Shown piece by piece: positions 35,309-43,316 of a DNA stretch of 64,000 nucleotides (positions are counted from its first letter, which is position 1; every line of letters begins with the position of its first letter). The stretch covers positions 248,001-312,000 of the forward strand of contig NZ_QPJU01000001.1 in assembly GCF_003337425.1 (NCBI RefSeq). Reading direction: 5' to 3'. Position numbers and translations under genes: made by a program. The DNA comes from Extensimonas vulgaris. GTDB lineage: Bacteria > Pseudomonadota > Gammaproteobacteria > Burkholderiales > Burkholderiaceae_C. The notes under the pieces were generated by a model, which was not told where the DNA came from, did not search any database, and was given only the letters and a program-made list of their open reading frames with translations.

Positions 35309-37348
35309 TCATGCGGCTGCGCCCTCGGTTTTTTCGGCGCCCCCTGTTTCGCCGCTTTCCTCGGCTTCGATCACGGCGACCACGAGGCCGCGCTCGACCA
35401 TCTGGCCGGGCTGCACGTTGAGCGATCGCACCACGCCGTCGTGCTCGGCCGTGATGCGCAGCTCCATCTTCATCGATTCCATGGTCGCGACCACGTCGCC
35501 CGCGCGCACCTGATCGCCCACGGCAACGTGGGTCTGCAAGATCATTCCCATCATGGGCGTGCGCAGCTGGCCGCTCGCCTTGCGCGCCGCGGCCACCTGG
35601 TTGACGTACGAAGCCATGCCCAGCGTGAACGCACCCGCGCCGCCCTGCACGAACAGCGCCTCACCTTTGCGCGCGATGTGCAGCGTTTCATAGCAGTCGC
35701 CGCGGCGCAAGCGCCACTGGCCGTCTGCCAGGGGTGTGAGCGCCAGGCGCACGGACTCGGCGCCAACCTGCACCGTGATCTCGCCATCGGGCGCGAGCGC
35801 GCCTACGCGCACTTCGTGCGTCTGACCGCCCGAGTGCACGAGCAGCGCCGGCAGCGGCGTGATCGAATCGCTGCCCGCGTGCATCTGCCAGCCCGTCACG
35901 TCGAGCGCCGTCCAGGCGCCATAGTCCGGCGCGCTGGTGCGCGCCGCGCGCAGCCACCAGGCGGCCGCAGCGGCGATGGTGTGCAGCGGCGCGCTGGGCG
36001 TGGCGATGCGCCACTCGGCCAGCACCTCGTCGACCAGGCGCGTGTGAAAAGTGGCCGCGCGCGTGTCGGGCAGGCGCAAGAGGCGGCGCAAGAAAGCGAT
36101 GTTGGTCTCCACCCCGAGCACCTGCGTTTCGCCCAAGGCCCAGTCGAGCTTGTCGAGCGCAGCATTGCGCGTGGGCGCATGCACGATGAGCTTGGCCAGC
36201 ATGGGATCGTAAAACGGCGTGACCGCCATGCTCGCGCGCACGCCCGACTCGACGCGCACGCCACTCGCCGGAAAGCGCACCTCGACGAGTTCGCCCGTCG
36301 AGGGCATGAAGTTCTGCGCCGCGTCCTCGGCGCACACGCGCGCCTCGACCGCGTGGCCCTGCACCTGCAGGTCCTGCTGGCGCAGGGGCAGGCCCTCGCC
36401 CGCGGCGATGCGCAGCATGAGCTCGACGATGTCCAGGCCCGTGACTTCCTCGGTCACGGGGTGCTCGACCTGCAGGCGCGGATTCACTTCGAGGAAGTGG
36501 TGCTGCCCGTCGTGCACGATGAATTCCACCGTGCCCACGCCGCGATAGCGCAGGCGCTCGCCCAGGCGCACGGCGTCGCTCAGCAGGGCGGCGCGCAGGG
36601 CCGCATCGAGGTTGCTCGCAGGCGCTTCTTCGATCAGCTTTTGGTAGCGCCTTTGCAGCGTGCATTCGCGCTCGAACAGGTGGATCACGTTACCCTTGCC
36701 GTCACCCGCAATCTGCACCTCGATGTGCCGGCCGTGCTCGATGAAGGGCTCCACGATCAGCGCCGGGTCGCCAAAAGCGCTCGCACCTTCGCGCATGGCC
36801 GATGCGATGTCGGCCTCGAGCGTGTCCAGCGTGCGTACCACGCGCATGCCCTTGCCGCCCCCGCCCGCTGCCGCCTTGAGCACCACGGGCAGCGGCATGC
36901 CGCGCACGGTGGCGGCAATCGCGGCCGCGTCGCGGCTGGGCTGTTCGCTGCCACCGAGCACGGGCACGCCGGCGGCGCGCGCCTCGTGCTTGGCCGCGGC
37001 CTTGTCGCCCAGACGCTCTATGGATTCGGGCGTGGGGCCGATGAAGACCAGCCCCGCCGCCTCGACGGCGCGCGCGAACGCGGGGTTTTCGGCCAGAAAG
37101 CCGTAGCCCGGATGGATGGCCTGCGCGCCCGTGCGCCGCGCAGCCGCGATCACGGCGTCCATGCGCAGATAGCTCTCGGTGGCGGGGGCGCCGCCGATTT
37201 CGATCGATTCGCCGATGCGATCGACGTGCAGCGCGTCGCGGTCGGCGCTCGAATGCACGCCTGCCACGGCAATGCCCAGGCGCTCGCAGGTGCGCGCGAT
37301 GCGGCAGGCGATCTCACCACGGTTTGCGATCAGGATTTTTCTGAACAT
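35309..37348 (-). CDS. biotin-dependent acyl-CoA carboxylase, alpha subunit (MCC/GCC type)
   Basis: A 679-residue biotin carboxylase plus biotin-carrier protein. The ATP-grasp domain opens with FRKILIANRGEIACRIART and includes AAGGGGKGMR and EVNPRLQVEHPVTEE. A middle beta-barrel domain follows, then the carrier domain with the biotinylated lysine K627 in ATMESMKMEL, followed by an acidic, alanine-rich tail. It carboxylates biotin with bicarbonate and ATP for the beta subunit encoded upstream. Length and layout fit methylcrotonyl-, geranyl- or propionyl-CoA carboxylases. A 36-bp palindrome lies between the two subunit genes. Confidence 0.92.
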   Translation of the reverse strand: MFRKILIANRGEIACRIARTCERLGIAVAGVHSSADRDALHVDRIGESIEIGGAPATESYLRMDAVIAAARRTGAQAIHPGYGFLAENPAFARAVEAAGLVFIGPTPESIERLGDKAAAKHEARAAGVPVLGGSEQPSRDAAAIAATVRGMPLPVVLKAAAGGGGKGMRVVRTLDTLEADIASAMREGASAFGDPALIVEPFIEHGRHIEVQIAGDGKGNVIHLFERECTLQRRYQKLIEEAPASNLDAALRAALLSDAVRLGERLRYRGVGTVEFIVHDGQHHFLEVNPRLQVEHPVTEEVTGLDIVELMLRIAAGEGLPLRQQDLQVQGHAVEARVCAEDAAQNFMPSTGELVEVRFPASGVRVESGVRASMAVTPFYDPMLAKLIVHAPTRNAALDKLDWALGETQVLGVETNIAFLRRLLRLPDTRAATFHTRLVDEVLAEWRIATPSAPLHTIAAAAAWWLRAARTSAPDYGAWTALDVTGWQMHAGSDSITPLPALLVHSGGQTHEVRVGALAPDGEITVQVGAESVRLALTPLADGQWRLRRGDCYETLHIARKGEALFVQGGAGAFTLGMASYVNQVAAARKASGQLRTPMMGMILQTHVAVGDQVRAGDVVATMESMKMELRITAEHDGVVRSLNVQPGQMVERGLVVAVIEAEESGETGGAEKTEGAAA

Positions 37349-37364
37349 AAAACTTCCAAATCAG

Positions 37365-37400
37365 TAGCTGCTAGCGCTTGATGCATAAGCGCTAGAGGCC
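37365..37400. repeat. 36-bp palindromic intergenic repeat, copy 2
   Basis: It contains a perfect nine-base inverted repeat CTAGCGCTT / AAGCGCTAG around GATGCAT. It is 34/36 identical to copy 1 and lies between the carboxylase beta and alpha genes. Confidence 0.88.
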
Positions 37401-37440
37401 CATTTGATGCATATTTTTGGGACGACAGCCAGGTTCGCAC

Positions 37441-39048
37441 TCACATGCGGAACACGCCGAAATGCGTTTCCTTGGCCGGCAGGCGCCCGGCGAGTTCGAG
37501 CAGCAGCGCCATGGTGTCGCGCGTCTCGGTCGGCTCTATGACCATGTCGCACCACAGGTGCGCGGCGTAGTTGTAGGGGCTCGCAAAGCGCTCGAACTGC
37601 TCGCGGATCGGCTGCTTGAAGCGTTCTTTTTCTTCCTCGCTCCAGCTCGTGCCCTCGCGTTCGTGGATGTTCTCGCGCACCATGGTCAGCGTGGTGGCGG
37701 CCTGCTCGGGGCCCATGAGCGCCGCGCGGCCCGTAGGCCACATCATCATCACGTTGGGCTTGAAGGGGCGGCCGCACATTGCAAGATAGGCGGCGGCGTA
37801 GGAGCCGCCCGTGATCAGGGTGTAGCGCGGCACGTTGGCCGAGGCCATGGCCGTCATGAACTTGGCGCCGTGCTTGGCAATGCCCTGCTGCTCCACGGCC
37901 TGGCCGACCATGAAGCCCGACACGTCGGCCATGAACAGCAAGGGGATGTCGCGCTGGCAGCACAGCTCGATGAAGTGCGCCCCTTTGATCGCGCTTTCGG
38001 AAAAGATCACGCCGTTGTTCGCAAGAATGCCGATCTGAAAACCCTTGATGCGCGCAAAGCCGCAGATCATGGTGTCGCCGTACAACGGCTTGAACTCCTG
38101 CAGGTCGCTGTCGTCGATCAGGCGCAGCAGCACCTCGCGGTTGTCGGTCGGGTGGCGGGTGTCGGCGCTCACGATGCCGTAAATCTCGCGCGGGTCGTGG
38201 CGCGGCGGCAACGGCGGGGCCACGTCCCAGCGCTGCCTGGGGCCCGTGCCCAGGTTCGCGACGATGCCGCGCACGATAGCGATGGCGTGCGCGTCGTTTT
38301 CGGCCAGGTGGTCGGTCACGCCGCTGATGCGGCTGTGCATCTCGCCGCCGCCCAGGGTTTCCACGTCGACCACTTCTTTGGTTGCGGCATAGACGAGCTG
38401 CGGGCCGCCGAGGAACATGGCGCCCTGGTTGCGCACGATCACGGCCTCGTCGCACAGCGCGGGCAGGTAGGCGCCGCCCGCGGTCGAAGGCCCGTGCACG
38501 GTGGCGATCTGCGTGATGCCCTCGGCGGACATGCGGATCTGGTTGTAGAAGATGGAGCCAAACTGCCCGTCGTCGGGGAAGATGAACTCCTGCTCGGGCA
38601 GATTCGCGCCGCCCGACTGCACCATGGTGATGCATGGCAGGCGGTGCTGCCAGGCGAACATCTGCGCGCGCACGTGCTTTTTCGCGGTGATGCCGTAGTA
38701 GGTGCCGCCTTTGACGGTGGCGTCGTGGATCATGATCATGCAGGGCCGCCCGCTGACCAGGCCCACGCCCGTGATGATGCTGCCGCCCGGCGGCACGCCC
38801 TCGTATAACCCATCGCCCGCGAGCTGGCCGAACTCCAGAAACGGCGAGCCAGGGTCGAGCACGGCCGCGAGACGCTCGCGCGGCAGCAATTGCTTGCGCT
38901 GCTTGTGCAGGCGCCGTGCTTTTTCAGGGCCACCCGCCAAGGCGCGCGCACGGCGCTCGTGCAGTTCGGCAATGCGCGCCTCGTAGGCTTCGCGGTTGCG
39001 GCGGAATTCGTCGGTGTGCACCGACACGTTGGAAACCATTGCTGTCAT
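37441..39048 (-). CDS. acyl-CoA carboxylase, beta (carboxyltransferase) subunit
   Basis: A 535-residue carboxyltransferase of the MCC/GCC/PCC beta family with two crotonase-like halves. Acyl-CoA and biotin oxyanion-hole segments include VQSGGANLPEQ, GPSTAGGAYLPA and ITGGSYAAAYLAMCGR. It transfers CO2 from carboxybiotin to the gamma or alpha carbon of an acyl-CoA. Several usually fixed MCC residues differ (for example VQSGGANLPEQEF where MCC has VDSGGANLPRQDE), so it may be a separate substrate class. AGAGGAAT precedes the ATG. Confidence 0.91.
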   Translation of the reverse strand: MTAMVSNVSVHTDEFRRNREAYEARIAELHERRARALAGGPEKARRLHKQRKQLLPRERLAAVLDPGSPFLEFGQLAGDGLYEGVPPGGSIITGVGLVSGRPCMIMIHDATVKGGTYYGITAKKHVRAQMFAWQHRLPCITMVQSGGANLPEQEFIFPDDGQFGSIFYNQIRMSAEGITQIATVHGPSTAGGAYLPALCDEAVIVRNQGAMFLGGPQLVYAATKEVVDVETLGGGEMHSRISGVTDHLAENDAHAIAIVRGIVANLGTGPRQRWDVAPPLPPRHDPREIYGIVSADTRHPTDNREVLLRLIDDSDLQEFKPLYGDTMICGFARIKGFQIGILANNGVIFSESAIKGAHFIELCCQRDIPLLFMADVSGFMVGQAVEQQGIAKHGAKFMTAMASANVPRYTLITGGSYAAAYLAMCGRPFKPNVMMMWPTGRAALMGPEQAATTLTMVRENIHEREGTSWSEEEKERFKQPIREQFERFASPYNYAAHLWCDMVIEPTETRDTMALLLELAGRLPAKETHFGVFRM

Positions 39049-39096
39049 TCGATTCCTCTTTCGTCTCGGTGCCCCGGCGGTCCGCCTCGTGGCGGG

Positions 39097-40227
39097 TCAA
39101 CCCAAGGCCGCAAAGCGCTGCAGGTGATGGTCGGCGCTGCCAAACAGGTTGCAAAACAGCGTCAGGCGCCGGAAGTAGTGGCCTATGTCGAGCTCTTCGG
39201 TCATGCCCACGCCGCCGTGTAGCTGCACCGCCTGCTGCGCCACATAGCGCGCGCGCTCGCCGATGGCCGATTTGGCCGCGGACACCATGCGTGCGCGCGT
39301 GCGCGCGTCGGCATGATCGACGTGCAGCGCCGCCATGAGCAGCATGGAGCGGCTCGCCTCCACCGCGGCAAACATATCGACGATGCGGTGCTGTATGACC
39401 TGGAAGCTCGCGATCGGCACGTCGAACTGCTTGCGCGTCTGCACGTACTCGCCCGTCTTGCGCAAGAGCGCCGTCATGCCGCCGAGCGCGTCGGCGCAGG
39501 CCACGACGGTGCCCAGATCGATGACTTGTTCGAGCAGCGCGAGGCCCGCGCCCTCGGCGCCCACGAGGGCGTCGCGGCGCACCTGCACGCCGTCGAGCAC
39601 CAGATCGCCCGCCTTGCTGCCGTGGTAAGTGCGGTAGCCTGCAATCTTGAGCGCAGGCGTGTTCGCATCGAGCAGAAACAGGCTGATGCCCTGCGCGTCG
39701 TCCGCCGCGCCCGAAGTTCTGGCCGCGACCACGAAGCCGTGCGCCCAAGGCGCGCCGAGCACGCCCGTCTTGCGCCCGCTGAGCGCCCAGCCGTCCCCTT
39801 GCGCACGCGCCTGTGCCGTGACGTAGCGCAGCTCGTGGCGCGCGTCGGTTTCGCCGTAGGCCAGTGCAAGGATGCGCTCGCCCGCGGCCACGGCGGGCAG
39901 CCAGGCTTGCTGCTGCGCGGGCGTGCCGGCCAGCGCGAGCGCCTGCGCGCCGAGCACCGTGCTCGCCAGGTAAGGCTCGACCACGAGCGCCGCGCCCATG
40001 GCCTCGGCCACCTGCGTGAGTTCGACCACGCCGCCAAAGCCGCCGTGCGCCTCGGGTAGCCCCAGGCCCAGCCAGCCCATGTCGGCAAACTGCTTCCAGT
40101 GCGCGGCGCTCATGCCGGCGTCGGAGGCGATGGTCTTGTTGCGCGCGTCGAAGGTGTATTCGGTTTGCAGGTACTTTTGCGCGGCGTCGCGCAGCATTTT
40201 CTGCTCTGCAGAGAGTTCGAAATTCAT
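39097..40227 (-). CDS. acyl-CoA dehydrogenase, small (non-catalytic) subunit type
   Basis: A 376-residue FAD-dependent acyl-CoA dehydrogenase-fold protein. It has the compact N-terminus MNFELSAEQKMLRDAA and the flavin-contact region VQLHGGVGMTEELDIGHYFRR. The C-terminal loop that carries the catalytic glutamate in MCAD-type enzymes reads FGSADHH and has none. This resembles the small subunit of heteromeric dehydrogenases such as PimD or the ChsE/FadE pairs. It lies 24 bases downstream of a large-subunit-like gene, so an alpha2beta2 enzyme is likely. GGAGGAAC precedes the ATG. Confidence 0.87.
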   Translation of the reverse strand: MNFELSAEQKMLRDAAQKYLQTEYTFDARNKTIASDAGMSAAHWKQFADMGWLGLGLPEAHGGFGGVVELTQVAEAMGAALVVEPYLASTVLGAQALALAGTPAQQQAWLPAVAAGERILALAYGETDARHELRYVTAQARAQGDGWALSGRKTGVLGAPWAHGFVVAARTSGAADDAQGISLFLLDANTPALKIAGYRTYHGSKAGDLVLDGVQVRRDALVGAEGAGLALLEQVIDLGTVVACADALGGMTALLRKTGEYVQTRKQFDVPIASFQVIQHRIVDMFAAVEASRSMLLMAALHVDHADARTRARMVSAAKSAIGERARYVAQQAVQLHGGVGMTEELDIGHYFRRLTLFCNLFGSADHHLQRFAALG

Positions 40228-40251
40228 GGCTTGTTCCTCCTGCGGGCTTTA

Positions 40252-41433
40252 TCAATGCGCGCCGCCCGCGAGCAGCATCTTGGCAAGCACGTTTTTCTGC
40301 ACCTCGTCGCTGCCGCCGTAGATCGTCGCTGCGCGTGAAAAACAGTAGCGCGGCATGGCATGGGCAAAGCGTCCCTGACCGAATTCGCCTTGCTCGTGCC
40401 AGGGCCAGGCAAGCTCGGCCGCAAGCTCCACGTCGAGCTCCGAAAGGGTCTGTTGCACCGCCGTGCCCATGGTCTTGAGCAGCGAGGATTCGGGCCCGGG
40501 CGCCTTGCCCGCCGCCGTGGCCGCAAGCACGCGGAAGTTGGTGTATTCGAGCGCCATCAGATCGATCTCGGCGCGCGCGATCTTGAGGCGCAGCGCCGGG
40601 TCTTCGATGGCCGGGCGCCCGCCCGAGCGGCGCTCGCTGGCCGCGGCGCGCAGGTTCGCAAGGTGCGCCTTGGAGTCGGCCACGCCCGCGATGCTCGTGC
40701 GCTCGTGCGTGAGCAGGTATTTGGCAATGTCCCAGCCCTGCCCTTCGCGCCCCACGAGGTTGCGCTTGGGCACGCGCACGTCGGTGAAGAACACCTGGTT
40801 CAGGTGGTGCTCGCCGTCGATCGAGACGATGGGGCGGATTTCTATGCCCGGGCGATCCATCTCGATCAGCAAAAACGAGATGCCCTCCTGCTTCTTGCCC
40901 GTGTTCGCCGTGCGCACCAGGCAGAACATGTGCGTGGCCCAGTGCGCATAGGTGGTCCAGATTTTGGAGCCGTTGATCACGTAATCGTCGCCATCCGAGA
41001 CGGCCGCGGTCTTGAGGCTGGCCAGGTCCGAGCCCGCGCCGGGCTCCGAATAGCCCTGGCACCACCAGTCTTCGCAGCGCCGGATGCGCGGCAGGTATTG
41101 GGCTTTTTGCTCGGGCGTGCCGAAGGCGATCAGCACCGGCCCGAGCATGATGACCCCCATGGACAGGCCGACAGGTGCGTTGGCCGCCGCGCGCTCGAGG
41201 TCGAAGATGTAGCGCTGCGTCGGCGTCCAGCCCGGCCCGCCGTACTCCTTGGGCCAACCGGTGACGAGCCAGCCGCGGTCGTCGAGCTTGCGCTGCCACT
41301 GCACGATCTCGTCTTTTTGCAGCATTTGTCCCGTGATCACCTTGCGCTTGAGCGACTCGGGCGTGTTTGCCTGGAACCAGGCGCGCACTTCGCGCTGGAA
41401 CTCCAGGTCTTGCGGGCTGAAGTCGATATCCAT
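40252..41433 (-). CDS. acyl-CoA dehydrogenase, large (catalytic) subunit type
   Basis: A 393-residue acyl-CoA dehydrogenase like PimC and the catalytic subunits of steroid side-chain dehydrogenases. Features are GWLVTGWPKEYGGPGWTPTQ (residues 54-73), QGYSEPGAGSDLASL and the C-terminal IYGGSDEVQKN. The MCAD-position glutamate is absent (Gly), but E244 in LLTHERTS is at the helix-G position used as base by isovaleryl-CoA dehydrogenase and ChsE4-type subunits. With the adjacent small subunit it would oxidise the alpha-beta bond of a bulky or branched acyl-CoA. GAGAGGAC precedes the ATG. Confidence 0.88.
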   Translation of the reverse strand: MDIDFSPQDLEFQREVRAWFQANTPESLKRKVITGQMLQKDEIVQWQRKLDDRGWLVTGWPKEYGGPGWTPTQRYIFDLERAAANAPVGLSMGVIMLGPVLIAFGTPEQKAQYLPRIRRCEDWWCQGYSEPGAGSDLASLKTAAVSDGDDYVINGSKIWTTYAHWATHMFCLVRTANTGKKQEGISFLLIEMDRPGIEIRPIVSIDGEHHLNQVFFTDVRVPKRNLVGREGQGWDIAKYLLTHERTSIAGVADSKAHLANLRAAASERRSGGRPAIEDPALRLKIARAEIDLMALEYTNFRVLAATAAGKAPGPESSLLKTMGTAVQQTLSELDVELAAELAWPWHEQGEFGQGRFAHAMPRYCFSRAATIYGGSDEVQKNVLAKMLLAGGAH

Positions 41434-41462
41434 GGTGTCCTCTCAGTCTGCGTGAAGTAGGC

Positions 41463-42290
41463 TCAGATCGTGATGCCGCCGCCGCACACCAGCGTCTGGC
41501 CACTGATGTAGTTGGACTCGGGCGTGCACAGCAGATAGACCGAACCGGCCGCCTCTTCGGGCGTGCCTGCGCGGCCCAGCGGAATGCTGCGCTCCATCAT
41601 GGCGAGCAGGTCGGGGTTCACGCCGACTTTGATCTTGCGGCCCTCGATGTCGATCGCGGCATCGCCCTTGGCCGGCGCCTCGGTCAGGCGCGTCTTGATC
41701 ATGCCGAAGGCCACGCAGTTGACGTTGACCTTGTAGCGCCCCCATTCCTTGGCCATGGCCAGCGTCAGGCCCACGACGCCCGCCTTGGCGGCCGAATAAT
41801 TGGCCTGGCCAGCGTTGCCGCCCAGTCCCGCGATCGACGAGATGTTGACCACCTTGCGGAACACCTCCTGGCCCGCGTCGGCTTCTTTTTTGGCGGCAAA
41901 GCGGATGTAGTCGGCAGCGGCGCGCAGGATTTTGAACGGCGCCGTCAGGTGCACGTCGATGATCGCGTACCACTGCTCGTCGGTCATCTTCTGGATCACA
42001 CTGTCCCAGGTGTAGCCGGCGTTGTTGATGATGATGTCCAGGCCGCCAAAGCCCTCGGTGGCGGTCTGCACGAAGCGCTCGGCGAAGCCGTCGGCCGTGA
42101 CGCTGCCAGGGCAGGCGAGCGCCTGGCCGCCCGCTGCATGAATGTCTGCCACGGTTTGTTCGGCCGGTGCTGCATCGAGATCATTGACGACCACTTTGGC
42201 GCCCTCGCTCGCGAGCTTGAGCGCAATGGCGCGACCAATGCCGCGGCCGGAGCCGGAAACGATGGCCACTTTGCCTTCGAGTTTTTTCAT
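41463..42290 (-). CDS. SDR family oxidoreductase (3-hydroxyacyl-CoA dehydrogenase/FabG-like)
   Basis: A 275-residue classical short-chain dehydrogenase. The NAD(P)-binding GSGRGIG is at residues 13-19, D37 follows beta-strand 2, NNAG is at 89-92, and the catalytic triad is S151/S152, Y165 and K169 in NISSIAG...ANYSAAK. A roughly 12-residue insertion precedes the catalytic serine, as in HSD17B4-type beta-oxidation dehydrogenases. It probably oxidises the hydroxyacyl-CoA made by the adjacent MaoC hydratase. The start at 42290 follows AAAGGA; the frame is open 14 codons upstream. Confidence 0.9.
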   Translation of the reverse strand: MKKLEGKVAIVSGSGRGIGRAIALKLASEGAKVVVNDLDAAPAEQTVADIHAAGGQALACPGSVTADGFAERFVQTATEGFGGLDIIINNAGYTWDSVIQKMTDEQWYAIIDVHLTAPFKILRAAADYIRFAAKKEADAGQEVFRKVVNISSIAGLGGNAGQANYSAAKAGVVGLTLAMAKEWGRYKVNVNCVAFGMIKTRLTEAPAKGDAAIDIEGRKIKVGVNPDLLAMMERSIPLGRAGTPEEAAGSVYLLCTPESNYISGQTLVCGGGITI

Positions 42291-42414
42291 GGTGCTGGTC
42301 CTTTGCTGGAGAGAAAAAGGGAAGCGGCGCACGCGCGTTGACCTGCCACCCCTGCGCCCGCGCGCAGCAGTGGCTCGGCCGGCGTGGGCCAGGATGGCAA
42401 AAAATGCAGCGGTT

Positions 42415-42831
42415 TCAGCCCTGCGCGATCAGGGCCTCGCCCGCGAGGGTGATCTCACCCGTGCTCTTGGCCGCAGTGAGCTCCACGCGCACACAGGGAC
42501 GGCCTGCGCGTTCGGTCTTTTCGACCACCTTGCCCGAGCAGCGCACGCGGTCGCCCAGGTGCGTGACGGCGGCAAAGCGCACGCCAAAGCTCAGCAGCTG
42601 GCGCTGCGGCACCCACTCGGTCAGGGCGCGCCCGAGGTAGGCCATGGACAGCATGCCGTGTGCAAACACGTCGGGCATGCCGGCCTTGCGCGCGAAGTCG
42701 ATGTCGATGTGGATGGGGTTGTGGTCGCCCGAAGCGCCCGCGAACAGGGCGAGCGTGGTGCGCGTGATCGGGGGCAGCTCCAATACGGGCATTTCATCGC
42801 CAATCTGGAGCACTTTGATGGGGGTATTCAT
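42415..42831 (-). CDS. MaoC-family (R)-specific enoyl-CoA hydratase, catalytic half
   Basis: A 138-residue single hotdog MaoC dehydratase. The catalytic dyad D36 and H41 is present in ASGDHNPIHIDIDFARKAG (residues 33-51). AAGGAG precedes the ATG chosen; the frame is open 19 codons upstream into the preceding gene. It lies 13 bases after a second hotdog protein that lacks the histidine, so the two probably form a heterodimeric hydratase like HadAB or ChsH1-ChsH2. Confidence 0.9.
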   Translation of the reverse strand: MNTPIKVLQIGDEMPVLELPPITRTTLALFAGASGDHNPIHIDIDFARKAGMPDVFAHGMLSMAYLGRALTEWVPQRQLLSFGVRFAAVTHLGDRVRCSGKVVEKTERAGRPCVRVELTAAKSTGEITLAGEALIAQG

Positions 42832-42844
42832 GGGAAAAGCTCCT

Positions 42845-43288
42845 TCAAGCATGGCGCACGACGATGACCGAGTGAAGGTCGGCGACATGCTCGCCGAGCT
42901 GGTTGGTCACGCGCGTATCTTTGGCGATGAATTCGAGCGCGCCGCCTTTTTTCTCGTAGATGTCGGTGATCTTGGACTCGAAGCGCAGCGTGTCCCCCGC
43001 GCACACCGGCGCGTAGTAGTCGAAGCGCTGCTCGCCGTGCAGCACCTTGCCCAGGTCGATGTTGAGCGTCTCGATGAGCTGCATCATGGCGCCCGAATCG
43101 CCCTCGGCGCCGAAGATGAAGGTCGGCGGCGCCACCACGTTGCGATAGCCTGCGGCGCGCGCGGCTTCGACATCGGTGTAGATCGGGTCTTTTGCGCCTA
43201 TGACCTTGGCAAAAAAGGCGATGCGACCTTTTTCCACGTCCCACAGCGTGGGCGGCTGGGTGTAGCCGATGAATTTTTTATCGATCAT
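42845..43288 (-). CDS. MaoC/FAS1-like dehydratase, non-catalytic half
   Basis: A 147-residue hotdog-fold protein of the MaoC N-terminal (FAS1-like dehydratase) type. The motif reads IGAKDPIYTDVEAARAAGY: D34 is kept but the catalytic histidine position is Y37. It probably supplies the acyl-chain tunnel to the catalytic partner encoded 13 bases downstream. AAGGAGACGCGAAC precedes the ATG. Confidence 0.86.
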   Translation of the reverse strand: MIDKKFIGYTQPPTLWDVEKGRIAFFAKVIGAKDPIYTDVEAARAAGYRNVVAPPTFIFGAEGDSGAMMQLIETLNIDLGKVLHGEQRFDYYAPVCAGDTLRFESKITDIYEKKGGALEFIAKDTRVTNQLGEHVADLHSVIVVRHA

Positions 43289-43316
43289 GTTCGCGTCTCC
43301 TTGGATCCTGCGGCGC

